From: UBA7328 sp002471345
GTDB taxonomy: Bacteria > Bacteroidota > Bacteroidia > Chitinophagales > Saprospiraceae
NCBI GenBank assembly: GCA_964011275.1
Contig: CAXGOB010000030.1
Coordinates: forward strand, 1-52,392
DNA length: 52,392 bases
Direction: 5' to 3'
The notes below the pieces were generated by a model, which saw nothing but the letters and a program-made list of their open reading frames with translations, did no database searches and had not been told where the DNA came from. The position numbers were made by a program, and so were the translations under genes. This document shows positions 37,004-46,105 of the stretch, piece by piece (within the stretch, counting starts at the first letter, position 1; every line of letters starts with the position of its first letter).

Positions 37004-37189
37004 GTTTTATGTTTGTTATGATAAGTAAATGCACAAGCTTCTGTTTTGTTTAACTATTTTGTACTTTAATTAAACAAAATGATATTTACTAAAATAATAG
37101 TTCGCCATTTTGCAGAATCTTTATGACATTTTAATTACTCATAGAAGTTCTACGACTATTAAATTATCTTCACTCTGCACTCTCAAAAA

Positions 37190-39361
37190 ATGATACATCT
37201 GAAAATATTTCTATCTACAAATAATACTTTGATTTTTGCTTTATTCATTTATTCGACCTCCATACTGAGTCAATCAAGACCAAGCATTGAATGTGGTTCT
37301 GGAGAAGGTGAAATTGTTTTAGACGGAAGACTCGATGAAAGAGATTGGACAAGTATTTCAGGAACAGATCAATTAAGGACTACTGTCCCTGTCGAAAACG
37401 GGGAGCCCGCAGGGAGAACAGTGGTTAAGGTATTAGCTAAATCAACCCACTTGATATTTGGTATTAATTGTTTTGATCCTAATCCAAGTGAAATAATAAG
37501 CTTTTCGAAACTTAGAGATACCGATTTAGAGAATGAAGATCATGTGCGTTTGGTTATAGATCCATTTCTGGATGGTCAATCAGGGTATATCTTCGCCGTA
37601 AATGCGAATGGTGCAAGATATGATGCATTGGTATCTAATAGAGGCGAATCAGAAAATAGTAACTGGGATGCAATTTGGGATGCCGCTACTTATGTTCATT
37701 CTGAAGGATGGTCTGTTGAAATTATGATTCCCATTCAAAGTATAAGCTTCAAAAAAGGGCTTACGGAATGGGGATTTAATGTAGAAAGAAGAATTCAACG
37801 GTTATTAGAGACCATAAGATGGACAAATATCAAAAGAGATCAATGGTTCATACAAACTAGCAGAGCCGGACTCCTCACTGGGTTACCCCAATTTAATTAC
37901 GGCCTGGGTCTAAACATTCGCCCTTCCTTAATACTAAGATCAGAGAAAAAAGCTAAGGCAGCATCAAAAAGCAGTTTTGATCCCAGCCTTGATATAAGTC
38001 AACGAATTGGTCCGAATATAACGGCTAGTTTAACTATAAATACAGATTTTGCTGAATCAGATGTAGATACAAGGCAGACCAATCTTACTCGTTTTCCCTT
38101 GTTCTTTCCAGAAAGGCGTTCATTCTTTCTAGAAGGAGCAGACATTTTTGAATTTGGATTTGGACTTAGTCGTAATATCATTCCTTTTTTCAGTAGAAGA
38201 ATAGGCTTATTTGATGGAAATGAAGTCCCTCTAAATGCAGGTGGAAAAATCAACGGGAGGTTAGGGAAGACGTCGTTTGGTGGAATGTTTATTCGGACCG
38301 GTGAGCTTTCTTCTGGTGATAGTTTTCTAGAAGGTAATAATCTTGGAGTTGTTAGAGTAAAGCAAAACATTTTAAAATCGTCCTCAATTGGATTTATTAC
38401 AACTGTCGGAGATCCTCAAAGTAAAACAGGCAGTCGCACTACGGGGGTTGATTTTACCTATCAGACCACCGAGTTTAATGGTGATAAAAATTTTATTGTA
38501 GGTGTATCAGGCATTATGGCTAGCAGAATGGATTTAGAGGGTGATAAATCCGCACTTGCAGTCAAAGTTGATTATCCAAATGATCTATGGGATGTAGCAG
38601 CCACTTATTTACGCATAGGTGAGTCTTTTGACCCTGCTCTTGGTTTTGTTCCTCGAAAAAATATTCAGAGTTTTAGATTAGGAGGCACTTATGCACCACG
38701 CCCATCTTGGAAATGGTTAAGACAAATGAGAAATCAGTTGTTCCTGTCCTATATAATTGATTTAGATGGAAATTGGCAATCCTATAGAGCCTTTACGGCA
38801 CCCATAAATTGGAGGATGGAAAGTGGAGATAGGTATGAAATAAATTGGTCTCCTCAAGGTGAAAATCTACTTAAACCCTTTGAAATTGCTGAAGACGTTG
38901 TAATACCTGAAGGGGCCTATCACTTTGCTAGATATAGAATAGAAGCCCAGTTAGCCGCAAAACGAAAATTCAATGGTCAACTCAGTTGGTGGTTTGGTTC
39001 TTTCTATAATGGGTCATTAGATGAACTTGAAGCAAGCATCAATTGGAATCCTTCGAAATTGATAACTTTTGAATTTATTGGCACCAGAAATATTGGCAGA
39101 TTACCTGAAGGTGATTTTGATCAAACATTAGTTGGATTACGATTAAGGATCAATGCAACACCAAACCTACAACTCAATAGTTTTGTACAGTATGATACTG
39201 ACTCTCAGCAATTGGGTATTAATGCACGTGTGCATTGGATATTTCATCCTCAGGGTGATATTTTCTTAGTAATTAATCATAACACCTTAAATCGCACTCA
39301 AAATTGGGAACTAGTGAATCAACAAATACTCCTAAAAGGACGATACAATTTCCGATTGTAG
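37190..39361 (+). CDS. DUF5916 outer-membrane protein with CBM9-like N-terminus
   Basis: The 723-residue protein has a signal peptide (about 1-27), then a carbohydrate-binding family 9-like sandwich (about 35-225) with IVLDGRLDERDWTSIS, EDHVRLVIDPFLDGQSGYIF and WSVEIMIPIQSISF. It continues as DUF5916 (about 230-723), with FPLFFPERRSFFLEGADIF and a beta-rich region that ends in an aromatic-type strand (GRYNFRL), consistent with an outer-membrane barrel. Members occur near peptide or polysaccharide catabolism genes, but the substrate is unknown. It is divergent from the 36404 gene (186 bp between) and is followed by a terminator. Confidence 0.88.
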   Translation: MIHLKIFLSTNNTLIFALFIYSTSILSQSRPSIECGSGEGEIVLDGRLDERDWTSISGTDQLRTTVPVENGEPAGRTVVKVLAKSTHLIFGINCFDPNPSEIISFSKLRDTDLENEDHVRLVIDPFLDGQSGYIFAVNANGARYDALVSNRGESENSNWDAIWDAATYVHSEGWSVEIMIPIQSISFKKGLTEWGFNVERRIQRLLETIRWTNIKRDQWFIQTSRAGLLTGLPQFNYGLGLNIRPSLILRSEKKAKAASKSSFDPSLDISQRIGPNITASLTINTDFAESDVDTRQTNLTRFPLFFPERRSFFLEGADIFEFGFGLSRNIIPFFSRRIGLFDGNEVPLNAGGKINGRLGKTSFGGMFIRTGELSSGDSFLEGNNLGVVRVKQNILKSSSIGFITTVGDPQSKTGSRTTGVDFTYQTTEFNGDKNFIVGVSGIMASRMDLEGDKSALAVKVDYPNDLWDVAATYLRIGESFDPALGFVPRKNIQSFRLGGTYAPRPSWKWLRQMRNQLFLSYIIDLDGNWQSYRAFTAPINWRMESGDRYEINWSPQGENLLKPFEIAEDVVIPEGAYHFARYRIEAQLAAKRKFNGQLSWWFGSFYNGSLDELEASINWNPSKLITFEFIGTRNIGRLPEGDFDQTLVGLRLRINATPNLQLNSFVQYDTDSQQLGINARVHWIFHPQGDIFLVINHNTLNRTQNWELVNQQILLKGRYNFRL

Positions 39362-39379
39362 TCCAAAAGAAGATGCTCT

Positions 39380-39413
39380 AGAAATTAATCAATTGGAAAT
39401 TTCTCACTTTTTT
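39380..39413 (+). terminator. Intrinsic terminator after the DUF5916 gene
   Basis: AGAAATT (39380-39386) pairs with AATTTCT (39398-39404) around an 11-nt loop, followed by CAC and six T (39408-39413). The stem is AT-rich but position and T tract fit. Confidence 0.5.
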
Positions 39414-39506
39414 AATCTCGACTTGCCTATTTTACAAAGTACATTTCCTTAGCTCCTTTTATTTGTATCAGATTACATATCGATTCCATTTCTCTATATT
39501 TACTTC

Positions 39507-40817
39507 ATGTCCACTAAACCAATTTTTTCCTCGAAAATCACCACCATATTGACAATGATTGGTGTGGCGGTTGGCTTAGGTAATGTTTGGAGATTTCCAT
39601 ATATGATGGGCAAATATGGTGGAAGTGCTTTCTTATGTGTCTACCTCTTTTTTACAATAGTCATTGCTCTTCCAGCTTTGATGAGTGAGATCTCTTTCGG
39701 TCGAGCCACAAGAAAAGGGCCTATTGGCGCATTTAGAGCAGCATTTGGCACTTTGAAAGGAGGAATAGTTGGTCATATTTTATTGATTACGATACTGGTG
39801 GCAAGTTCGTATTATGCTGTTGTCATAGCTAATGTGATCTATTCTGGCTATTTCTCGGTTGTGGAAGGATTTAATGATGCCAATTTAGACAGATACAATC
39901 AAGGACTGAGCAAGGGAACATTACAGTACACCATATCAGCTGGAGTGATATTAGCCAGCCTTTCAGTGATTCATAGAGGTCTGAACAAGGGCATAGAATG
40001 GGTAAGTAAAATCTTTGTGCCATTTTTTTTACTTGTAATTCTTATTCTAATATATCACGCATTTTCATTGAATGGAGCATGGGAGCACATAGCTATTTTT
40101 CTGAAGCCTGATTTTGGAGCTTTACGCCCTATCAACATTTTTGCTGCACTTGGCCAGGCTGTTTATTCCTTAAGTTTGGGGGGAACATTTATGGTAGTTT
40201 ATGGCAGTTACCTCGATGAGAAAGAATCCATCCTTGATATTGCGAAGTGGACTGCCATGGGTGATGTAGGAGCAGCATTGTTGACATCTCTTTTTATCGT
40301 TCCTGCCATCTTGGTTTATCAATTGGACATGACTGCTGGTCCCACTTTAATCTTTTCTACATTACCTCATTTATTCAGTGAAATGCCAGCTGGACAATTC
40401 ATTGGTTCACTATTTTTAGTTGCACTAAGCTCTGTCGCTTTTCTCTCATTGATAGCAGCTCTGGAGGTAGCTTTTTCCTGCCTCAAAGAACTGAAATGGA
40501 TAAAATGGAATAAAAGGATTGTCCTTTTAGTTATTGGATTAATCGAGCTAGCCTTAGCCTACCCTAGTGCCATGGATGCCAATTTGATAGGCATGCTGGA
40601 TTTAATATTTGGGTCTGGAATGCAACTAGTAGGCAGTGGATTGGCATTAGTTGCTCTCACATGGAGCTTGGGGAAAGCAATAACCTATTTCCAACTTTCC
40701 TCTATCGCAAACAAAAGATCTATTGACTTGATATACATGTGGATAAAATGGGTGATTCCTCTCATCTTATTATTCGTTTTAATTGGATACATTTATAACA
40801 CAATCAGCGCATTATGA
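39507..40817 (+). CDS. Sodium:neurotransmitter symporter (NSS/SNF) family transporter
   Basis: The 436-residue inner-membrane protein has the LeuT-fold signature in helix 1 (MIGVAVGLGNVWRFPYMMGK) and about 11 helices. Helix 6 shows the unwound region with QAVYSLSLGGTFMVVYGSY. Bacterial members cotransport Na+ with amino acids or related amines. Its last 4 nt overlap the next start (ATGA), so it is coupled to the 2OG oxygenase and cupin genes. It probably imports the oxygenase's substrate, an inference from the operon. Confidence 0.93.
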   Translation: MSTKPIFSSKITTILTMIGVAVGLGNVWRFPYMMGKYGGSAFLCVYLFFTIVIALPALMSEISFGRATRKGPIGAFRAAFGTLKGGIVGHILLITILVASSYYAVVIANVIYSGYFSVVEGFNDANLDRYNQGLSKGTLQYTISAGVILASLSVIHRGLNKGIEWVSKIFVPFFLLVILILIYHAFSLNGAWEHIAIFLKPDFGALRPINIFAALGQAVYSLSLGGTFMVVYGSYLDEKESILDIAKWTAMGDVGAALLTSLFIVPAILVYQLDMTAGPTLIFSTLPHLFSEMPAGQFIGSLFLVALSSVAFLSLIAALEVAFSCLKELKWIKWNKRIVLLVIGLIELALAYPSAMDANLIGMLDLIFGSGMQLVGSGLALVALTWSLGKAITYFQLSSIANKRSIDLIYMWIKWVIPLILLFVLIGYIYNTISAL

Positions 40818-41926
40818 GTAGTGAAAAATTAAAAAACAAAGAGAATAAAGAGGCTGGAATCAAAGCGTTTAACCAAGACTTCAAAAAGTACGACCAAGTC
40901 CAAAAAGACCAAAATTATCATTTAGTTGAAGACAAAGAATCAGATGAATTTGACAATCAGTATGATATTAAGGTATGTGATATGAGCAAATTCGTTTCTG
41001 GTGATAAAAGTGCAAAAAGCCAATTTATTCAAGATCTAGGTTCTGCTCTGGAAAGTATAGGTTTTGCCATTATTACGGGTCATGGAGTAGATGTGTCTCT
41101 TTACCAAGAAGCACAAATCAAGATTGCAGAGATTTTTGAAGAAATTCCATTAGAAGAAAAATTACCATACAAATATGAAAGGCATGGGTCCGTAAACCAG
41201 GGATATTTCCCTATTAAAGAAACTACAGTCATACATCCTGACTTAGTGGAAGGATGGGTTTTTTGTAGAAGAGCATTTAATCTAGGTGGTACAAATTCAA
41301 TTAGAAACGAGTTTAATGAAAAAGATTTCTGGCCTCGATCGGGGTACGAACCTTTTTTCAGAAAAATAGTGGAAGCACATGAGGGATTGATATCACCTAT
41401 AATGCAAAGCATATTGACCTATTTAGGATGTGATCCACATTTATATGATGAAAGATTAACAGGAACAAATTTCGGATTTAGATTGAACTATTATCCACCA
41501 ATTTCCCAAGAAGATGATACGTCAGGAGCCGGTAGAATGTTGGGACATGAAGATGTGGATCTATTTACACTACTTCCTGCTCAAGAAGTAGAAGGCCTTC
41601 AAGTGTTGAACAGAACCAATAATAAATGGATTAGACTCAATTCACCTCCAGGAAGTATCATTCTAAATACTGGAGATTATATGCAAAGAATAACCAATGA
41701 CAGATTGCCATCTACTACGCATAGGGTAAGTAAGCCTCAGAATAAAGCCATGAATACGAAACCAAGAATATCTTTACCAATGGCTATATATGTCTGGGAA
41801 GATGAAATATTAGAAGTATTACCTGGATTGGATAATCCAAAGTATGACCCCATTTCTGCTGTAAAATTTCATACTAATATCACTAGTAAATATTATGGCG
41901 ATGACTATGCCAAAGAAGTAAAATAG
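40814..41926 (+). CDS. Isopenicillin N synthase-like 2-oxoglutarate/Fe(II) oxygenase
   Basis: The 370-residue protein has an unusually charged N-terminal extension (about 1-50), then the non-heme dioxygenase N domain (YDIKVCDMSKF, LGSALESIGFAIITGHGV) and the catalytic jelly roll. The Fe triad is H245-x-D247 in GHEDVDLFTLL and H303 in STTHRVSKP. The 2-oxoglutarate contact R318-x-S320 lies in KPRISLPMAIYV. Retention of R-x-S means it likely uses 2-oxoglutarate rather than acting as a true isopenicillin N synthase. Relatives hydroxylate amino acids or small molecules. It overlaps the NSS transporter and is 24 bp before a cupin gene. Confidence 0.9.
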   Translation: MSSEKLKNKENKEAGIKAFNQDFKKYDQVQKDQNYHLVEDKESDEFDNQYDIKVCDMSKFVSGDKSAKSQFIQDLGSALESIGFAIITGHGVDVSLYQEAQIKIAEIFEEIPLEEKLPYKYERHGSVNQGYFPIKETTVIHPDLVEGWVFCRRAFNLGGTNSIRNEFNEKDFWPRSGYEPFFRKIVEAHEGLISPIMQSILTYLGCDPHLYDERLTGTNFGFRLNYYPPISQEDDTSGAGRMLGHEDVDLFTLLPAQEVEGLQVLNRTNNKWIRLNSPPGSIILNTGDYMQRITNDRLPSTTHRVSKPQNKAMNTKPRISLPMAIYVWEDEILEVLPGLDNPKYDPISAVKFHTNITSKYYGDDYAKEVK

Positions 41927-41950
41927 AGCAACTACTAAATATCATAAAAG

Positions 41951-42394
41951 ATGAAACCATTAAAAGATAAAACCGATAAAATAGAACCATCAGCAGTCGA
42001 AGATCATGATGGCATTCTGTGTATCCGAGGAGGAGGAGAAAAGCGTGCATGGAATGGAATCCACTACAAACAAGGTATGAGTGCTAGAAATGTAGGATCT
42101 ACACAGCTCTCATGCAATGTAGCCACTATACCTCCAAAAGGAACAGCTTATGCACATATTCATGATGGTTTTGATTTAATGCTCTACATTTTAGAAGGAA
42201 ATGTCAGACATTCCTTCGGCCCTGGATTAAGGCAAAACCTTGACAATGAGGCTGGAGACTTTATATATATTAAACCTGGAGTACCTCATGAAGTGTATAA
42301 TCTAAGTGATTCTAAGCCTGTTGTCGCTTTTGTGGCGAGAGCTGCGGCCGATGAGTGGGACCGTATAATTCCGTATGATAGGGATAGCGAATAA
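41951..42394 (+). CDS. Single-domain cupin protein
   Basis: The 147-residue protein has one cupin barrel (about 60-135). Motif 1 is AHIHDGFDLMLYILEGNVRH (His, His and Glu-type metal ligands) and motif 2 is GDFIYIKPGVPHEVYNLS. There is no signal peptide. It is the third gene of the NSS transporter-2OG oxygenase-cupin operon, so it may be a small metalloenzyme or binding protein for the same compound; this is inference. It ends 65 bp before a DUF6090 pseudogene. Confidence 0.88.
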   Translation: MKPLKDKTDKIEPSAVEDHDGILCIRGGGEKRAWNGIHYKQGMSARNVGSTQLSCNVATIPPKGTAYAHIHDGFDLMLYILEGNVRHSFGPGLRQNLDNEAGDFIYIKPGVPHEVYNLSDSKPVVAFVARAAADEWDRIIPYDRDSE

Positions 42395-42459
42395 AGCTCT
42401 GTTTGTGGTGAGTATGATTGAAATCATATGCAAATGGCTTACAAGAAATAATAAAATAC

Positions 42460-43242
42460 ATGATCACATTCTAAAGAAAAACAAGGCAGTCTTTGATTGA
42501 CTCAGGTAAAACGAAGAGATATATTCTATATGTGACTGGTGAAATATTCTTGGTAGTAATCGGAATTCTTATTGCCCTACAAATCAACTCATAGAACCAA
42601 GATAGAAAGAACCGAATTCAAGAACATTATTACCTTGAAAACCTACAAGAAGAATTCCTTGCTAATCTGCCGCAGTTGGATGAACTTGTCGAATTTCATA
42701 AAGCTCAACTTTCCAATGCTCATTTAGTACTTAATGTCTTAACGAGTGACCCTATAGTTAATGATATCGAAAAACTCCATACCGCCCTGATGCATGTAGG
42801 TTGGGCACCTAATAGGAATATAACTAAAGATATCTGGACAGAATTAATCAGTACAGGCAATGTGGGGCTTATAGGAAACAACAAACTAAGAGAATCAATA
42901 TCTAGTTTTCACAGTAGGGCAGATTATTTCAATCAGGTAGATGAAGAGTGGTCATCTTTCAATCTCAAATATCGAGAACTCACTAGAGGAGTCCTTCCTC
43001 CTCAATTACATGTAGAAGCTGGATCAGCTTTAGGTTTTTACAAAGTTCTTAGAAGGATAAATAGTCAGTTACTTTCCCAAGAAGAAATTTCAGATAATCT
43101 TAATAAAATTGATAATATCGGTGGGCTTATTGGAAACATTATTATTTGCAGAAAAGTTGGGCTTATGGTTTCAAGGCAAAATCTCAAGAAAGTAGAAGAC
43201 ACCCTCAAAATGATAGAAAAAGAACTAGAAAAACAAGGCTAA
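42460..43242 (+). pseudogene. DUF6090 family membrane protein, two in-frame stops
   Basis: Reading from ATG 42460 gives MITF, TAA (42472-42474), RKTRQSLIDSGKTKRY, the family's helix GEIFLVVIGILIALQINS, then TAG (42592-42594) where the family has Trp (SWN), then an open frame NQDRKNRIQEHYYLENLQEE to 43242. All parts are in one frame, about 260 codons, like the intact copy at 48775-49545. Two separate nonsense changes make sequencing error less likely than true decay. DUF6090 proteins are single-helix membrane proteins of unknown function, common in Bacteroidota and often in tandem. Confidence 0.88.
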
Positions 43243-43299
43243 TCCTATTTTCAAATTCATAAGCCAAAATTGACATAGACCCTATTTCCAAATTGTAGC

Positions 43300-43734
43300 C
43301 TATTTGATATCAATATTCAAATTGCTATCTAGAACAGCATGGCCTTTAGATTTCCAGTGTAGAACAAGTTTTCTCAATTCGCACATCGCATCAGTTGATT
43401 CAATGGTGAATTCGAAGTCTTGAGTATTGCCATCCTTTTCTAAGAAGAGTATATTCTTCTTACTTTTTTGATTTACCATTCCATAATGATTTGGAATATT
43501 CCCATAACCAACATTATAAGGATCATCCATTAATATTCTATCTGCCTTATCTATATCTACTTCTTCTGTGACAAACCCTTGATCTGTCACCAGATAAACC
43601 ATGTTTTGCTTTATCACTATTCTTTCTCCTTTTCTGGTTTGAGGTTTCCCCCTTTTAGAAGTGAAGAGGTCTAAGAGTCCTCTTTTTTCATCTTTTGATG
43701 ACTTATGCGTTTTAATCAAGTTTGAAACAAACAT
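43300..43734 (-). CDS. Hypothetical protein, 144 residues
   Basis: I do not recognise this protein. It has no signal peptide or membrane helix. The N-terminus is basic (KTHKSSKDEKRGLLDLFTSKRGKPQTRKGER), followed by what looks like a compact beta-rich domain (VIKQNMVYLVTDQGF, KKNILFLEKDGNTQDFEFTI) and a helix (DAMCELRKLVLHWKSKG). Codon use resembles the neighbours. It is convergent with the DUF6090 pseudogene. Probably a real gene because the frame fills its space and the composition is protein-like. Confidence 0.6.
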   Translation of the reverse strand: MFVSNLIKTHKSSKDEKRGLLDLFTSKRGKPQTRKGERIVIKQNMVYLVTDQGFVTEEVDIDKADRILMDDPYNVGYGNIPNHYGMVNQKSKKNILFLEKDGNTQDFEFTIESTDAMCELRKLVLHWKSKGHAVLDSNLNIDIK

Positions 43735-43955
43735 AATTTTTACTTTGTTGTATTATTCAAAATATACTCTAACTTATAAGTCAATATACAACTATAAAAG
43801 AATATAACAATTCATGAGTATAGTTTATCCTAATATAAATGGAATATGTCCTAGTCAAGAAAAAGTTTTAAAGAAAGCCCTACAATATATCACAAGGACT
43901 AAAAATCATCGATTTGAAGAAAGTCTCTGGCACTCTTTTCAAAAGAGTAATCGAG

Positions 43956-45788
43956 TCACACAATTTCTTTCACTGCTCGATAAGCCTGCTTTATTGCCTC
44001 CTTTGTAGTAGCAGAAGCAGCTGAGTCTGAATTGGCAATATGTATATTCCCAAATGGTTGACGACCTATTATCCAAGGCTTATCTTCTTCCTTGAACTCC
44101 TCTCCCCAAGTAAGTTCATTACTATAAGAATATCCATGAGGCCAACGATTGACTGTGATAGCTTCAATGTCTCGATCTGCATCAAATCCAACACTTCCTA
44201 GAGCCTGGGTAAGTTGTTCTTTCGCATGGTTTTCAAATTCTTCGAATGTTGTGGTCAGAATCTGCATTCTACCAGCTCTCCATTGATCAGCACCTGTCAT
44301 ATCCTTGAATAGCGGAACGTGACACATATGAACTATCATTGGCTCGTCTGGGGTTTGTGATCGCTTATATTCACCAAGAGAAACCGGATAAGCGAGTTCT
44401 GCCTGTTTGTAAAAACCACCAGTGTAATAAATAAAACTTGTTTTTAGCTCATCGAATGCTCTCCAATTATTTATCAAGATTTTGGTATATACCAATGGTA
44501 TCTTCACATTAAAGGCCAGACCTTCTTTTTGAACTTCTGGTAATTCTGGGCATAAATATGGAATGGCACTGTTGTAACAAGCCATGATACATTTCTTCCC
44601 ACGCACCTTATGTGTGACACCATCTCTGACATAAACAACCTCTGCATTAGAGCCATCTTGAGAATTGTTCAAATGAACTGCAGTACTATTGAGACGTATA
44701 TTGACATTTTGATTTTTCTGATCAATTTTGGAGTAATCAGCACGTGCAGTTACTACATCTTCCATGGTGGATCCTGGCATTGCTTCAGGAATCATTTTAC
44801 GCACAAGAAGACGGGCAATAGAGGCATTTCCATCTGGAAAATGGAATATATAGGGATCAACACCACGACCAGTTTTTATGGGTAAAGTGTGATCAACTCC
44901 TGGAATACCACCATCATAATATTGTACAGCAGTAGTAGGAACCTCCTCCATATCCACACACCAAAAACTCATTCCCCAATTCTGATAAATATTTATAATC
45001 TGTTCATCCACTTTGACATAATCGCGAAGGAAACTTGAATATCCTGTCTTGCTGAGAATTTTAAATTTCTCCTCTTCTGGAGTGCCTTCCATATAATCAA
45101 CTTCCGCAGTTTGAACTCGGATAAAATCAGCACGGGCTTTTTCAGAAAGAGGGGCCTCTTTAGCAAATTCTGTCCATGATTTTTCACCATAGCCTGTGAC
45201 ATGCTTGGTTTCTCCAAAATTTGCCTCATCAAAAACTATGGAGAAACCCATCCCTCTTGCTGAATAAAGATCCTGCTCAAAGGCATCATAAAATTTATCA
45301 AGGTCAATTCCCAAATCCTTTAATAGACCCAAGGCTTCTTGTGAATATGATGAGGGCGTATCAATAGCTTCAGTACCACCGTAACCTATACGAATGTCGT
45401 CTCCATGTTTAAATTCATTGCGCTTAGCATGCCCTCCAAAATCATCATGATTATCGAGAATCAGAATTTTTGCATTTGGGTATGACTGTAGGTAGAAATA
45501 AGCAGAAGACAAGCCACTTATACCACCACCTACAATCACCAAATCATATTCATCTTCAATGGTTTTTGCATCCCATTCCTCTCCCATCACTCGTGCATGC
45601 ATGATCTCCCATGATCCATCATGGCTGCCTCTCATTCCATTCCTAGCAGGAGGGTAATATTCTTTATCAATGCTAAAAGCATATGGGTCATTCACTCCAC
45701 ATGATGTTAACCACGGAGTCAACAAAGTAGCCCCGATTGCTACTTGGGCACCATTTATGAAATTGCGGCGTGTTATTTCTTTTTTCAT
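43956..45788 (-). CDS. Tat-exported FAD-dependent amine oxidase-like protein (spermidine dehydrogenase type)
   Basis: The 610-residue protein starts with a twin-arginine signal (MKKEITRRNFINGAQVAIG ... LTSC), so the folded flavoprotein is exported. The Cys may also make it a lipoprotein. The FAD Rossmann motif DLVIVGGGISGLSSAYFY lies at about residue 82, followed by LDNHDDFGGHAKRNEF. A C-terminal flavin-contact segment (IHIANSDSAASATTKEAIKQ) closes the fold. The overall pattern fits bacterial spermidine/polyamine dehydrogenase-like proteins. The substrate is inferred. It is divergent from dpaL, suggesting amine or amino acid nitrogen use as a shared theme. Confidence 0.85.
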   Translation of the reverse strand: MKKEITRRNFINGAQVAIGATLLTPWLTSCGVNDPYAFSIDKEYYPPARNGMRGSHDGSWEIMHARVMGEEWDAKTIEDEYDLVIVGGGISGLSSAYFYLQSYPNAKILILDNHDDFGGHAKRNEFKHGDDIRIGYGGTEAIDTPSSYSQEALGLLKDLGIDLDKFYDAFEQDLYSARGMGFSIVFDEANFGETKHVTGYGEKSWTEFAKEAPLSEKARADFIRVQTAEVDYMEGTPEEEKFKILSKTGYSSFLRDYVKVDEQIINIYQNWGMSFWCVDMEEVPTTAVQYYDGGIPGVDHTLPIKTGRGVDPYIFHFPDGNASIARLLVRKMIPEAMPGSTMEDVVTARADYSKIDQKNQNVNIRLNSTAVHLNNSQDGSNAEVVYVRDGVTHKVRGKKCIMACYNSAIPYLCPELPEVQKEGLAFNVKIPLVYTKILINNWRAFDELKTSFIYYTGGFYKQAELAYPVSLGEYKRSQTPDEPMIVHMCHVPLFKDMTGADQWRAGRMQILTTTFEEFENHAKEQLTQALGSVGFDADRDIEAITVNRWPHGYSYSNELTWGEEFKEEDKPWIIGRQPFGNIHIANSDSAASATTKEAIKQAYRAVKEIV

Positions 45789-46000
45789 TTCTACAATTTA
45801 ATCTAATTCCACATTCTCTCTGAATATGATGTTTTCCTATTCCAATTCGTCTTCCACTCAAGACAATGGCCTATTTATTCAAAAAGCACAAAAATATTAA
45901 GCTACACTGTTCTTTATGTTTTTAAAGATAGAAGGTTATTATTTTACAGGACAACAAAATCTTAAGTTGTAATACTTAATTTGAGGAGATGGTATAAAAG

Positions 46001-46019
46001 GCTTCTTTTGTACATTTAT
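46001..46019 (+). repeat. Shared 19-nt leader element, copy 1 (before the DUF6090 remnant/dpaL)
   Basis: GCTTCTTTTGTACATTTAT is identical to 48754-48772, just before the intact DUF6090 gene, and nearly identical (one deletion) to 49558-49573. It contains TACATTTA, a 7-of-8 match to the -7 consensus. The interval 45789-46101 otherwise holds the divergent promoters of the FAD oxidoreductase and dpaL, and a gene remnant. Confidence 0.55.
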
Positions 46020-46021
46020 AA

Positions 46022-46105
46022 GTGTGCTTTTTATTCGAAAGAAACTTCCGATAAGCCTTGAAATCGAATCACTTTAATGAAACTAACGTTTTAAAGAATA
46101 AATGA
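46022..46105 (+). pseudogene. Remnant of a DUF6090 N-terminus fused to the dpaL start
   Basis: From GTG 46022 the frame reads VCFLFERNFR, TAA, ALKSNHFNE and ends at TGA 46103-46105, overlapping the dpaL ATG. It aligns with MLSFFRKTRQILLESGSVRK and with MFILLRKIRKSLIESSSFRK from the other two copies without gaps. With the shared leader just upstream, this looks like the 5' end of a lost DUF6090 gene, cut off where dpaL begins. Confidence 0.55.

Noticed and set aside
43814..44008. 64-codon plus-strand frame (MSIVYPNINGICPSQEK)
   Set aside because: It overlaps the 3' end of the FAD oxidoreductase gene, matches nothing I recognise, and the last third is complement of that gene. It could be a remnant but is unsupported.
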